Source of the DNA: an uncultured Bacilli bacterium
GTDB lineage: Bacteria > Bacillota_I > Bacilli_A > RF39 > UBA660
Assembly (NCBI GenBank): GCA_934085825.1
Contig: CAKOHR010000003.1
Span: forward strand, 1 to 64,000
Direction of reading: 5' to 3'
Length of the DNA stretch: 64,000 nucleotides
In this document: positions 32,292 to 42,706 of the stretch, one piece after another
How the letters are laid out: each line of letters begins with the position of its first letter
How positions within the stretch are numbered: position 1 is the stretch's first letter
Position numbers and translations under genes: made by a program
Notes under the pieces: model-generated
Told to the model about the DNA's origin: nothing
Databases searched by the model: none
What the model saw: only the letters and a program-made list of their open reading frames with translations

Positions 32292-33602
32292 TCACCTTGC
32301 CTTACATCTTATTATTATATCATATTTTTGTGATTTGTCTTTACAAAATTGCGATTTTTTTAAATTTGGCACCCATAAAACTGTATTTTGACTGTCAACT
32401 AAGATAGGATAAGTATTTCTTTTTTCTTTTGGAATCTTACAATCTATAAAAATATCACTTATTTTTTTTCTGCCATTTAAGTTCTTAACCTTTATTTTAT
32501 CACCAGGTAAAATACTTCTTATTTTTAAAGGAAGAGAAATTTCATTAGTATCTAAATAAATACATGAATTTGAGTTATCACTATCTTGGGTACTATAATA
32601 AAAGATAAAATCTTCTAATAGAGTATCTTTATCAAAAATAATTTCATCAAGTACTTTGTTTTCTTTTTTCTTAATAAAGATTTTACCATAGCTATTTATA
32701 CCTATATAATTATTATTTAAATCAATACTTTTATTATTTTGATTATATAATTTTAACAAATTATTCATTTGTTCATCGGAAATATCAAAAAAATCTTTAC
32801 TTTGAATATCTTTTACTAAAAGTTCTAAACATTTTCTTTTAATAAAATCTGTTTCGCTTGAAACTTTGTTAATAACTATTGAGTTATCCACAATAAATTT
32901 ATTATCACTAATATAAGTGTTAACAAAACTATCATATTCTATTAGTTCTTTAGAAAATTTTAAATATTTTTCATGAACTTTAGGATTTTCTTTCTTTAAA
33001 AATGGTAAAACAATATGTCTATATCGATTTCTAGTGTGTTTAAGTTCTTCATTAGTTTTATCTAATCTATACTGAACATTATTTTCTTTTAAATATTTTA
33101 TAATTTCATCTTTTGTAACACTTAAAAGTGGTCTTAGTGTTTTATAACTTTCATTCTCAGTTATTTCTTTAATGCCAATATAACCACTTAAGTTACTGCC
33201 TCTGGTTAAACGCATTAAAATTGTTTCAATTAGATCATCACCATGATGAGCAGTAAGAAGCGAGCTAGCATGATATTTTTCTATAACTTCATTAAAGAAC
33301 TTGTATCTTCTCTTGCGGGCATCTTCTTCAGTGAAGTTTCCATTTATATAATCAGTTATTTCTAAAAGTTCAAAGATTAAGTTATTTTCTTTTGAGTAAT
33401 TTTCTACCATCTTAGCTTCTTCTTCGCTTTCGCTTCTTAGTTTATGGTTGACATGAGCAACGATTATATTTAAATTTAATTCTTCTTTTAGTTTTGTTAC
33501 TAAATCAAGAAGACACATTGAGTCGGGACCACCACTGCAAGCTACAACTAAAGAAGTGTTTTTATCTATAGTTTTTTTTAAAAATTCAATAGCCTTATTC
33601 AT
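32292..33602 (-). CDS. tilS: tRNA(Ile)-lysidine synthetase
   Basis: Converts C34 of the CAU-anticodon tRNA-Ile to lysidine using ATP. PP-loop VVACSGGPDSMCLLDL at about residues 19-34, the AHHGDDLIETILMRL region, the RNRYRHIVLP motif and the C-terminal TilS domain with RSILPGDKIKVKNLNGRKKI. 436 residues, normal. Overlaps the prfB stop by 4 bp (coupled). Confidence 0.95.
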   Translation of the reverse strand: MNKAIEFLKKTIDKNTSLVVACSGGPDSMCLLDLVTKLKEELNLNIIVAHVNHKLRSESEEEAKMVENYSKENNLIFELLEITDYINGNFTEEDARKRRYKFFNEVIEKYHASSLLTAHHGDDLIETILMRLTRGSNLSGYIGIKEITENESYKTLRPLLSVTKDEIIKYLKENNVQYRLDKTNEELKHTRNRYRHIVLPFLKKENPKVHEKYLKFSKELIEYDSFVNTYISDNKFIVDNSIVINKVSSETDFIKRKCLELLVKDIQSKDFFDISDEQMNNLLKLYNQNNKSIDLNNNYIGINSYGKIFIKKKENKVLDEIIFDKDTLLEDFIFYYSTQDSDNSNSCIYLDTNEISLPLKIRSILPGDKIKVKNLNGRKKISDIFIDCKIPKEKRNTYPILVDSQNTVLWVPNLKKSQFCKDKSQKYDIIIRCKAR

Positions 33603-34682
33603 CGTAACTCCTTTAAATTATATACAAGCATTTCTTTTATATTACCATCAAGTATTTTTTCTGGTTCATTACTTTGATAATTACTTCGATGATCTTTAAC
33701 CATTTTATATGGTTCTAAAATATAACTTCTTATTTGACTTCCAAAATTAATACTTGAATTATCACCTTTTAAAGTATTTAATTTGGCTTGTTCTTTTTCA
33801 AATTCTATCATATATAACTTATTTTTTAACATTTTCATGGCTTGTTCTTTGTTATTTAACTGACTTCTTTCATTTTGACAAGTAACTACAGTTTTTGTTG
33901 GCAAATGTGTTATACGAACTGCTGAGTTACTAGTGTTTACTGATTGACCACCAGCTCCGCTTGAGTGATAAACATCTATTTTTAAGTCTTCTTCTTTAAT
34001 TTCAATATTTATTTCTTTCTTTATTTCGGGCATAATGCTAACGGATGCAAACGAAGTGTGTCTACGAGCTCCAGCATCAAATGGTGATATTCTAACTAAT
34101 CTATGTACGCCATCTTCTTTTTTTAAATATCCATAAGCATAATCTCCGCTTATTTTGAGGGTTATACTTTTAAGTCCTGCTTCATCACCTTTTTGTTCAT
34201 CAACAATTTCCCATTTGTATCCTTCTTTTTCACAAAATCTTTCATACATTCTAGCAAGCATTGATGCCCAATCGCATGACTCAGTTCCACCCGCTCCAGG
34301 ATGAATTTCTAGATAAGCATTTAACATATCAAATTCACCACTTAAGGTAACGGATGTTTCTAACTCATTAATTTCATTTTCAAGTGTTAGTAACTCATCA
34401 CTTATTAACATGATTATATCTTCTTCATCTTCTTTAAGAAGTTCTAAATTGTCATTAATAGATTTATTTAAATTATTATATAATGTAACTTCTTTTTTTA
34501 AATTGGATAATCTTTTGTTGATATCATTAGCTTTATCAACATTTTGCCAAAAATCATCTGCTTTTTGTAGGTCTTCTAAATCTTTAATTTCTTCTTCTTT
34601 TTTAGGTAAGTCAAAGATACCTCCCTAGAGATGTTAATTTTTCTTTATATACATTTAGTTTTGTTAGTAATTCTTCTTTCAT
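33599..34682 (-). CDS. prfB: Peptide chain release factor 2, with programmed +1 frameshift
   Basis: Recognises UAA and UGA. Start ATG 34682 follows AAAGGA; 23 codons (MKEELLTKLNVYKEKLTSLG, then RYL) lead to an in-frame TGA at 34611-34613. A +1 shift at CTT continues in the frame that runs to 33599, giving about 360 residues with the GGQ loop GAGGQSVNTSNSAVR and the SPF-type stop-recognition motif region (SPFDAGARRHTSFA). A plain ORF call would start late at 34411 and miss about 90 residues. Presence of RF2 argues that UGA is a stop codon in this organism. Confidence 0.97.
34610..34626 (-). promoter_or_regulatory. RF2 autoregulatory frameshift site
   Basis: Coding strand AGGGAGGTATCTTTGAC: an internal Shine-Dalgarno-like AGGGAGG three bases before CTT TGA C, the canonical prfB signal. 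Low RF2 makes the ribosome slip +1 at CTT and read GAC. Confidence 0.95.
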
Positions 34683-34749
34683 TGAAATTTTCCTTTCGCA
34701 TGTTTATTTTAGCATAAATAACTTTAAAATACTAGTTGATAAGATTTTA

Positions 34750-35040
34750 CATTATTCTTCGTTAATAAATTCAAAGCTTGTTTTCTCCCCTTTTGGAATA
34801 ATTGAATTTAATTCTGGGCTTTCCTTTGATTTTCATAAACATTGGCTATGTCTGGATGCTCTGTTGAAAGCATACCAAAAAGCAAAAAATCACTTTTATA
34901 GTTTTACTTTAAATTCCTTAATTGCTCTGCAAACCTTTTACATTCTTCTAAAAAACATCCTCCATCTATTGTGCCAATACATCACAGAAAAATATAGTTA
35001 TACTTTGTCTTTTGTTTTTATTTGAAATATTGTTATTCAT
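34750..35040 (-). pseudogene. Decayed gene remnant, unknown
   Basis: ATG 35040 with a nearby GGAGG-type site opens 24 codons (MNNNISNKNKRQSITIFFCD), after which stops and frame changes occur; further open pieces read DFLLFGMLSTEHPDIANVYE. No family recognised. The stretch 34683-35147 holds nothing else I can support. Confidence 0.35.
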
Positions 35041-35151
35041 ATTTTGCCTCCGTAAAACTTACTATGTAGATATTATATTATTATTTTAAAATTTAGTCAA
35101 ATTTATAGATAGATGTTAATGTCAATATAATTTTGCACAAAAAAAGGGGAA

Positions 35152-35750
35152 ATTATAACAATTGATGCAATTGGTACACAGGAAAATATTTGTAACTTAA
35201 TAACTAATTAAAAGATGACATTAAAACATATTTTGATTTAGGTATAAAACGTTATGATACAAACAGAATTATTTGGGATACAGACTATGAAAAAGGCCAT
35301 GGACGAATTGAAAAGAGAGTTTATTATTTGTCATATGAAATTGATTGTATTTCTGACAAAACAAAATGGAAATCAGTAAAAGTGATTGGTAGAATTGTTG
35401 TTCATAGAATTGAACAAGGAAAAGAAAAAATAACAAAACATTATTATATTTTAAGCAATAAATTTGATATCAACACTTTTGTTAAAATAACTAGAGAACA
35501 CTGAAACATCGAATGTGGATTGCACTGGAGACTTGATGTAATATTAGATGAAGACCACTCAAGAAGTCGTGTTGGAAACTCAATTAATAATTTATCATTG
35601 ATTAGAAAGATAGTTTTTAATCTGACAAAATTAGATAATTCTATGGGAACAAATCTAACGCTTAGGAAAAAAATGACTAGATATACAAGTGATTTCCAAA
35701 ATATTGAAAACCTTATAATTCAAAACAAAAATACATATCTTTTGAAGTGA
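35152..35750 (+). pseudogene. ISAs1 family transposase remnant
   Basis: The plus strand contains, in broken frames, the ISAs1 transposase signatures TIDAIGTQ (about 35158), then WDTDYEKGHGRIEKRVYYLS and, after an in-frame TGA in place of the tryptophan of the usual HWSIEN motif (near 35502), the HWRLDVILDEDHSRSRVGN segment with NNLSLIRKI. Frameshifts and a stop early in the gene, and loss of the N-terminal half, make it inactive. No clear terminal inverted repeats were seen. Confidence 0.85.
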
Positions 35751-35764
35751 TATGTATTTTTTTC

Positions 35765-37990
35765 TTATTTTGTTTTTAATGTTTCATTTAGAAGTTTATT
35801 TAGTGCTTCATTTCCTTGTTCTGTTAAGTGGATTCCATCAGCTAATAGATAATCTTTATTTTTTTTAATTTTATTATAGAAATTAATTATTGTTACATTA
35901 TCATAATTTCCTAAACTATCTAAAGGTTTACCACTTGAAACAATGTATATTTTACTATCTTTGCAAAGATCTATTAATTCTTGATATTCTTTGGTTGATA
36001 TAACTGTTGAATTATCAAATGCAAGCACTATTTTTTTTGATAACGTATTTTCTTTTATACTTTGTTCAATACTTTCTTTTAAAGCTTTGTAACTAAAATC
36101 TTTATTAACCATAAATTTAGCATCTGTAAAATTTGCTCGAAGAGTTTCAAAATTATAGAATAAAATATCATTTCCATAAAAAGCTATTTTATTTTTTAAC
36201 TCTTCTTGATGAGCTTTAATAAGTTCTTCTTTTTTGTTTTTAAATGTATCTTTATAAACATTTAGTATAGCATTATAAACAATGTTAGTGTATTCTTTTC
36301 TACCTGTTGGAGGTAAATGTATACTATCAGCATAAAACCAGTCACTGTGTCCTTGTGATAAACTATACCAATCTATAATGTGGAGATTATCATATTTAGT
36401 AGATAATTCATTTAAACTTTCATTTACAGTGGGATTATTGGTTGTATTAATCCAGAAAACTGTTTTGTCTTTTAATAGATCCATAATGTTTTCTTTGCAG
36501 TTATTCTTGCAATCACCATTTGTTCCTAGATGAATTACTACTGGATCACCAAGTATTTTATTATCTTTTAATTCTTGTAATATTGTGTAACCTACATATG
36601 TTGACCTAGATTCTTTAGAATCAAAATAACTGTTTGGAAACATAGTTTTTAAATTATTCATGGCTCCGAGCATAACTGAATCACCAATGAAAGTAACTGG
36701 AAGTTCTTTTACCATTTCTTCATAGTTGTTTGAATCTTCTAATTTTTCAAGTTCTTTTGTCCAGTCATCTTCTTCTTGTTTTTCAAGTAATTGATACTCT
36801 TTTTGTTTTTCTAACATTATTTTTTCATTTTCTGCTAGGTCTGCTTCTAGTTGTTTCATCTCTTTGACATGTGATTTTGTCGTTATGTATTTGTATACTC
36901 CAAATCCAGATGCTGCTATTACTAGTACTAATAATATTACTCTTAACTTTTTCATTTTTTCTCCTTTATTAAATGTTATATGTAGTATGTAAGATAACAT
37001 TAATACAATTATTATAATCAATGGTGTTTTTAAATAATGATTTATATTGATGTATTGAAATAAATATATAACCGGATATTGTATTAAATATATTTCATAG
37101 CTAAAACTTGCAAATGTTTTTAAAATCTTATCAAATTTATTTAATTCTTCACTTTCTAGTGTAGCATAGTCTATTAAGCGACATGATATTATTGTTACTA
37201 ATATCATACTTAATGCAAATATTTTTGATGTCGAAGTAATAAATATGCTTGCTAGAAATAATAAAACTAAATATATGCTAAAAATTATTTTTCTAATTGG
37301 GTTATTTTTAATATTTTCTGGTATCAATGAGCCAAAGTATGTTTTATAAAAACCTAAAAATATACCTAAAAATAATGAGAAGCTTCTTGCAAATGAGTTA
37401 TAATAAGCGTTCATTAAATTTGGTCCCTTTGAACAAACATAAAAATATATTATACTAAATACTGATAACGCTAAAGCTATGATACATGGCAATTTTTTAT
37501 TAATTTTATCTCCGATGGCCTTTAAGCCTTTGAAAAGAAATGGAAATATTAAATCAAATTGAAGCAATATCGCTATATACCACAAATGCATAAATGGCGA
37601 ATCTACATGTCTTGCAAAATAATCTAGGTTGGCACTTATTTGCCAAAAATTATTATATCCAAATAATATTGATGTTGTTTCTCCTTTTAAGGTTAACCAA
37701 TATATGTTTTTAAACATGGTAACTGCTGTTATTGATATGAAGACAACTATAAGTAAAGGAATATATAATTTTAAAAACTTCGTTTTATAATATTCTTTTA
37801 GTGAAAAATTATCTTTTTGAAATGCTGATACACATGATAAATACCCACTTAAAACAAAGAAAGTACATACTGCTAAATAACCTCCTTTTAATATTCCTAA
37901 ATGGTAAAATAAAATTGCTAAACATGATAGTACTCTAATGATATTTAGTTCTTTATAGTACGTTTTTTTCCTTACTTTCTTTTTCTTCAT
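35765..37990 (-). CDS. OatA-like acyltransferase with two SGNH-type modules
   Basis: Integral membrane acyltransferase-3 domain (residues about 10-345, ten or so helices) with the catalytic histidine region AILFYHLGILKGGYLAVCTF, one more membrane helix (about 350-368), a coiled coil (about 373-420) and two SGNH-like modules. The first (about 430-575) has FIGDSVMLGA, LGTNGDCKNN and DSIHLPPTG, so it keeps Ser, Asn/Gly and Asp-His. The second (about 600-741) has FYGNDILFYN instead of GDS but keeps LADGIHLTEQG. Family role: O-acetylation of peptidoglycan or other surface glycans, giving lysozyme resistance. The tandem second module is unusual. Confidence 0.88.
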   Translation of the reverse strand: MKKKKVRKKTYYKELNIIRVLSCLAILFYHLGILKGGYLAVCTFFVLSGYLSCVSAFQKDNFSLKEYYKTKFLKLYIPLLIVVFISITAVTMFKNIYWLTLKGETTSILFGYNNFWQISANLDYFARHVDSPFMHLWYIAILLQFDLIFPFLFKGLKAIGDKINKKLPCIIALALSVFSIIYFYVCSKGPNLMNAYYNSFARSFSLFLGIFLGFYKTYFGSLIPENIKNNPIRKIIFSIYLVLLFLASIFITSTSKIFALSMILVTIISCRLIDYATLESEELNKFDKILKTFASFSYEIYLIQYPVIYLFQYININHYLKTPLIIIIVLMLSYILHITFNKGEKMKKLRVILLVLVIAASGFGVYKYITTKSHVKEMKQLEADLAENEKIMLEKQKEYQLLEKQEEDDWTKELEKLEDSNNYEEMVKELPVTFIGDSVMLGAMNNLKTMFPNSYFDSKESRSTYVGYTILQELKDNKILGDPVVIHLGTNGDCKNNCKENIMDLLKDKTVFWINTTNNPTVNESLNELSTKYDNLHIIDWYSLSQGHSDWFYADSIHLPPTGRKEYTNIVYNAILNVYKDTFKNKKEELIKAHQEELKNKIAFYGNDILFYNFETLRANFTDAKFMVNKDFSYKALKESIEQSIKENTLSKKIVLAFDNSTVISTKEYQELIDLCKDSKIYIVSSGKPLDSLGNYDNVTIINFYNKIKKNKDYLLADGIHLTEQGNEALNKLLNETLKTK

Positions 37991-38192
37991 TCTAACACCT
38001 CAGTAACACTATATTTTTTGACATAAACAATTAAAAATTTAACATAATTTTTCATGCCAATTTATATTTTGTTTTTTATTTTCTGTTCTTGTTTATATTG
38101 TAATACTTTTTATATATAATTTCAATATTCAAGCAGTTGTTTTACTTTGCCTAACTTGTAATTTTACATATTCTAAACTATAAAAAGACTTT

Positions 38193-38660
38193 TTAATATA
38201 TTTCTTTATTTTTTTGTTCGTACTCTTTAAATAATTTTAAACATTCTTCATGGCTAACTTGACTTAATTTTAAAAGATTTTCATCCTTATTTTTTAAGTA
38301 TTCATATATAAAATCATCTCTGAAACCAATGTTTTTAGCATCATTTAGATTTGTTCCATAATATACTTCCTTAATATTAGCCCAGATTATTGCTGATAAA
38401 CACATTGGGCACGGAAACCCTGTAGCATATAATACACAATTTGAAAGGTCGTGTGTTTTTAATTTTTCTGAAGCCCTTCTAATAGCCATTATTTCAGCAT
38501 GTGCTGTTGGATCATGAGATTCTAAAACTAAGTTTGATGCAATACTTATTATTTCTCCGTTTTTGTTTGTTATTACAGCACCAAAAGGACCACCTTTATT
38601 TTCATTCATAGTCTTTCTTGCTTCTTCAATACCCATAAGCATTAATTGTTCTTTATTCAT
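38193..38660 (-). CDS. Nucleoside/guanine deaminase (CDA superfamily)
   Basis: Zinc-dependent deaminase with the HAE and PCPxxC motifs: DPTAHAEIMAIRRA (about residue 50) and TGFPCPMCLSAIIWA (about 82). Size (155 residues), the GGPFGAVI start and the FRDDFIYEYL region point to the GuaD (guanine deaminase) type rather than TadA. Start set at ATG 38660 after TGGTGATAT; the frame runs 15 codons further upstream without a site. Exact substrate is inferred. Confidence 0.82.
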   Translation of the reverse strand: MNKEQLMLMGIEEARKTMNENKGGPFGAVITNKNGEIISIASNLVLESHDPTAHAEIMAIRRASEKLKTHDLSNCVLYATGFPCPMCLSAIIWANIKEVYYGTNLNDAKNIGFRDDFIYEYLKNKDENLLKLSQVSHEECLKLFKEYEQKNKEIY

Positions 38661-38712
38661 AATATCACCATTTTTCATTTTATATAAATATGCATACATA
38701 GTCAAGTAAAAT

Positions 38713-39362
38713 TTAATATATTTTTATAATATTTAAAATTGTAATAGGAATTTCACCATATTCAATTGTTGTGTTAGAATCAGCTCGCGCACAAAGTTCT
38801 ATTATATCATTTTCTATTAAAGTTGCAATTTTGGTGTTAGTCATTATGTTTATTGTTGCGCCTTCCCATTCAACATTAATATTTGAACCTGGTAGAAGCG
38901 TGGAATTACTTTTTACTAAAACTTGTAATTTAGCACGAACCTTCGGTTTGCCACTATAAAGATATGAAATTAAATACATTCCATTTTCTTTTATAATTAT
39001 GGCATCATCAGTATCATAACTCACATTTACAAATGCACCTTTGTCCGCTAATGGAATTGTAGTTTCTGTGCCAGCTGTAAATGTTTTAGACTCACTTGTT
39101 GTTGAATATCTCATTCTATATGCAGTAATTGTACTTTTGCCATCCTATCCTGGAACTCCATGAGGGCCTTGTGGGCCAATCGGACCTATGTCTCCTTGAT
39201 CACCTTTGGCACCTAGATTGCCTTTTTCGCCTTTAGTTCCTTTGGGTATGTGAAATTTAAGCACAGTATCTTCTTTTGTGCCTATATTTTCAACAAATGC
39301 TTCTTCAGTTGGATCTAAAGTTACAGTTTCACCAATTCTAATTGTGGCAGACTTTATTTTGA
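38713..39362 (-). pseudogene. Collagen-like surface protein, broken
   Basis: Minus-strand order: a leftover N-terminal piece (KSATIRIGETVTLDPTEEAF), a collagen G-X-Y stretch of about 12 triplets (KGEKGNLGAKGDQGDIGPIG) and, after an in-frame TAG near 39147, a C1q/TNF-like C-terminal domain (residues AGTETTIPLADKGAFVNVSY to the end) as in BclA-type exosporium or phage fibre proteins. The TAG and loss of the 5' end (replaced by a TnpB fragment) make it a pseudogene, although the tail from 39114 stays open. Confidence 0.75.
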
Positions 39363-39660
39363 TTACTTTTTTATTTTTCTATATCCTCGAAACTCTATTT
39401 TTTTTAGTCTCGGTAATGTTATTACTTTATTTTTAAAATCTATTCTTATGCTTTCATATTTAATATTTTTGTATTCATTTAAAATATTATTTGTTGTATA
39501 ACTTTCATGTTCTACTTTTTTTCTAAATCTTGGATACCCATTTCCACGAAAAAAATTCTTAAATGCATCATCTAAGTTAAATACACATTTTTGAAGCGCA
39601 CATGAATCTACTTCTTTAAGCCACTTTTTTTCTTTCTTTAAATCAGTTAGTTCTTTTAAC
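39363..39660 (-). pseudogene. TnpB (IS200/IS605 OrfB) N-terminal fragment
   Basis: The frame reads KELTDLKKEKKWLKEVDSCA, FNLDDAFKNFFRGNGYPRFR and VITLPRLKKIEFRGYRK, the N-terminal RNA-binding half of IS200/IS605 TnpB proteins. The RuvC nuclease half is missing; the fragment ends where the collagen-like remnant begins. No tnpA or right-end guide RNA hairpin is evident. Confidence 0.8.
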
Positions 39661-39894
39661 TCATTGTGTTGGTGACATTGCAAACGAGTTTCTACCGTAT
39701 TCAGTTTTAATTTGGTCGAATTCGACCAAATTAAAATCTTGATTATGTATTTCTTCCCATAGTCCAATATAATCAATAGTATTTATTCTCCTTAACCAGT
39801 TTTTAACTGTAAAAGATGGATCACTTGAATTTTGATACTTTGCTAAATCAGTTAAAGAAATGTAACTAGCATTTCCAACTATTAATATTCCCAC
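39661..39894 (-). pseudogene. KilA-N domain protein, truncated
   Basis: Begins at ATG 39894 and reads YISLTDLAKYQNSSDPSFTV, LRRINTIDYIGLWEEIHN and GRNSFAMSPTQ, the conserved KilA-N start found in phage and prophage antirepressors. It breaks off at the SPTQ-W position, where TnpB sequence takes over, so only the N-terminal third remains. Confidence 0.75.
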
Positions 39895-40100
39895 CTTATT
39901 TTCTTTAACTATTATTTATGCTGTTACTAAATCTTTTTTCAATATTTTTCCTCCTTTCTATTTTGATTTTAAAAGGTGTCAACAAATATAATTATTGTTC
40001 ACACCTTTATTTTACTACATAATTTTAATATTTTATGGACAAGTTATAAAACTTGAATCGTTTATCTTTTTAAAAATTTAAATCTTTCCCTTATTTTATG

Positions 40101-42590
40101 CTACTTTCCACAACAATTCTTATATTTTTTTCCCGAGCCGCAAACGCATGGGTCGTTACGACCTATTTTGTGGCTAACTTTTTTTGGTTCTTTTTTTATT
40201 TTTTCTTTACCATCGTTAGCTGTTCCGTTTAAAGTTTGTTTTCTTTCAACATTTTGACGAACTTCCGCTTTAAGTAGGAATAAGGCAATATCATTATCTA
40301 TTTTGTTAAGTAAGTTATCAAACATTTCAAAGCCTTCCATTGTGTATACTTGAACTGGATTTGATTGACCATATCCACGAAGCCCAACACCTTCTTTTAA
40401 ATGTTCCATAGCACTCATATGGTCTACCCAACTTGTATCTATAACACGTAGTGATATAGCTTTTTCAAAGTCATTCATAAGTGGTGATGATATCATTTTC
40501 TTTTCATAATCTTTGATAACAAGTTCACTTATGTGGTCAATCACTTCTTGTTCTTTCATGCCTTCAAGAACTTTTGGATTAAGTTCTTCGCCTTTTAGGA
40601 AGTTTGTATTTACATATTCTGCAATTTCAGATAAATCATTTTCTGTTAAACAATTTTCTGGTGGAATATGACTATCTACTAGATTAGTTATGGTATTTTT
40701 GAATGTTTCAATAATTGTTTCATGAATACTTTCTTCATCTAATATTTCATTACGACGTGCATAAATTATTTCTCTTTGTTCATTTAATACATTATCATAA
40801 TCAAGTAAACTCTTACGATAGTCAAAGTTATTTCCTTCAACTTTCTTTTGCGCTGATTCAATACTTCTTGTTAAGGCTTTAGAGCGAATTGCTTGATCAT
40901 CATCTATTCCCATGCTTATTAACATATTTTTAATTTTTTCAGTACCAAAACGACGCATTAAATCATCATCGAATGATACAAAGAATTGACTTGTTCCGGG
41001 ATCTCCTTGACGACCAGAACGACCACGCAACTGATTATCAATACGACGTGATTCATGTCTTTCTGTACCAATTACATAAAGTCCACCGATTTCACGAACA
41101 CCTTCACCAAGTTTAATATCGGTTCCACGTCCTGCCATGTTTGTTGCAAGTGTTATGGCATCTTTTTCCCCAGCATGAGCAATTATTTCTGCTTCTCTTT
41201 CATGATTCTTAGCATTTAATACTTCATGTTTTAAACCATTTTTTGTTAGTAATTTACTAAGTTTTTCATTGGCTTCAACTGATATTGTACCAATTAAAAT
41301 TGGCTGATGCTTTTCATGTATTTCTTTAACGACATTTATAATTGCTTTATATTTTCCATTTTCTCTAGCATAAACTAAATCTGCTAAATCTTCACGAATT
41401 ACCGGTTTATTAGTTGGTATTCTAATAACATACATGTTGTAAATATTTCTAAATTCTTCTTCTTCTGTTTTGGCAGTACCTGTCATACCTGATAATTTGT
41501 TGTACATTCTAAATAAATTTTGGAAAGTAATGGTTGCCATTGTCTTAGTTTCTGTGTTAATTGTAACTCCTTCTTTAGCTTCAATAGCTTGATGAAGTCC
41601 TTCAGAATATTGTCTTCCATGCATTAAACGTCCAGTAAATGGATCAACGATTATAATTGCATCATTATCAACAACATAATCAATGTCTTTTTTAAAGCCA
41701 TAGTTAGCTTTTAAAGCTTGATTAATGTGATGAACTAAACTCGTATTATCTAAATCATAAAGATTTGTTATATTTAAGAACTTTTCAACTTTTTTACTAC
41801 CTTCCGCTGTTAAAGATACACTCTTTGTTTTTAAATCTATTGTGTAGTCATCTTCTTCTTTTAATCTTTTAGCAACTCTGTCTGCTTCAATATAAAGACT
41901 ATTGGTATTAAATTGGCCTCCACTTATAATTAATGGAGTTCTTGCTTCATCAATTAAAATTGAGTCAACTTCGTCGATGATACAGAAATTAAGTCCTCTT
42001 TGAACTCTATCTTCGCGTCTTACTACCATATTATCTCTTAAGTAGTCAAATCCAACTTCGTTATTTGTTGAATATGTAATATCAGCATTGTATGCTGCTT
42101 GTTTTTCTTTTGCAGATAATTCTCTTAAGTTTATACCAACTGATACACCTAATAAATCATAGATTGGTCTCATCCATTCTGCGTTACGACTTGATAAGTA
42201 TTCATTTGTTGTTACAACATGAACACCTTTTCCTTCCAAAGCATTAAGATATGCTGGCAAAATTGTTGTTAATGTTTTACCTTCACCAGTTTTCATTTCA
42301 GCAATATTACCATAATGGATTGCTAAACCACCAAGAATTTGGACATGGAATGGTTTTTCACCAATGGCACGATACGCAGCTTCACGAGCTAAGGCAAATG
42401 CAGGAACCACAATGTCATCTAGTGTTTTTCCGTCTTCTAACATAGCTTTAAATTCTAAAGTTTTATCTTTAAAATCTTCATCTTTTAAAACTTGCATTTC
42501 AGGCTCTAATTTTTCAATTTCTTCTGCTAGTTTTTCAAAACGACATAATTCTTTATATTCACTGTCTAATAATTTTTTTATAAAATTCAT
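40101..42590 (-). CDS. secA: Preprotein translocase ATPase SecA
   Basis: Motor of Sec export. Walker A MKTGEGKTLT (about 103), DEAD-box DEVDSILIDEART (about 207), motif VI QLRGRSGRQGDPG and the C-terminal zinc finger RNDPCVCGSGKKYKNCC. 829 residues, normal. In Bacilli secA directly precedes prfB; here 5.4 kb of mobile-element remnants and two accessory genes lie between them, so this junction has been opened by insertion. Confidence 0.98.
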   Translation of the reverse strand: MNFIKKLLDSEYKELCRFEKLAEEIEKLEPEMQVLKDEDFKDKTLEFKAMLEDGKTLDDIVVPAFALAREAAYRAIGEKPFHVQILGGLAIHYGNIAEMKTGEGKTLTTILPAYLNALEGKGVHVVTTNEYLSSRNAEWMRPIYDLLGVSVGINLRELSAKEKQAAYNADITYSTNNEVGFDYLRDNMVVRREDRVQRGLNFCIIDEVDSILIDEARTPLIISGGQFNTNSLYIEADRVAKRLKEEDDYTIDLKTKSVSLTAEGSKKVEKFLNITNLYDLDNTSLVHHINQALKANYGFKKDIDYVVDNDAIIIVDPFTGRLMHGRQYSEGLHQAIEAKEGVTINTETKTMATITFQNLFRMYNKLSGMTGTAKTEEEEFRNIYNMYVIRIPTNKPVIREDLADLVYARENGKYKAIINVVKEIHEKHQPILIGTISVEANEKLSKLLTKNGLKHEVLNAKNHEREAEIIAHAGEKDAITLATNMAGRGTDIKLGEGVREIGGLYVIGTERHESRRIDNQLRGRSGRQGDPGTSQFFVSFDDDLMRRFGTEKIKNMLISMGIDDDQAIRSKALTRSIESAQKKVEGNNFDYRKSLLDYDNVLNEQREIIYARRNEILDEESIHETIIETFKNTITNLVDSHIPPENCLTENDLSEIAEYVNTNFLKGEELNPKVLEGMKEQEVIDHISELVIKDYEKKMISSPLMNDFEKAISLRVIDTSWVDHMSAMEHLKEGVGLRGYGQSNPVQVYTMEGFEMFDNLLNKIDNDIALFLLKAEVRQNVERKQTLNGTANDGKEKIKKEPKKVSHKIGRNDPCVCGSGKKYKNCCGK

Positions 42591-42672
42591 TTTTCATTTC
42601 TCCTTAACCTGTATTATAACATAAGTGAAAGAAAAGAAAAAGCTTTTAAGGGATTTTTCACAGGATTCTCAC

Positions 42673-42697
42673 TAAAAAAGAAGCCTTTTGGGCTTCT
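42673..42697 (-). terminator. hpf terminator
   Basis: AGAAGCC / GGCTTCT stem, CAAAA loop, then six T on the minus strand. Confidence 0.88.
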
Positions 42698-42706
42698 AGT
42701 TATAAG

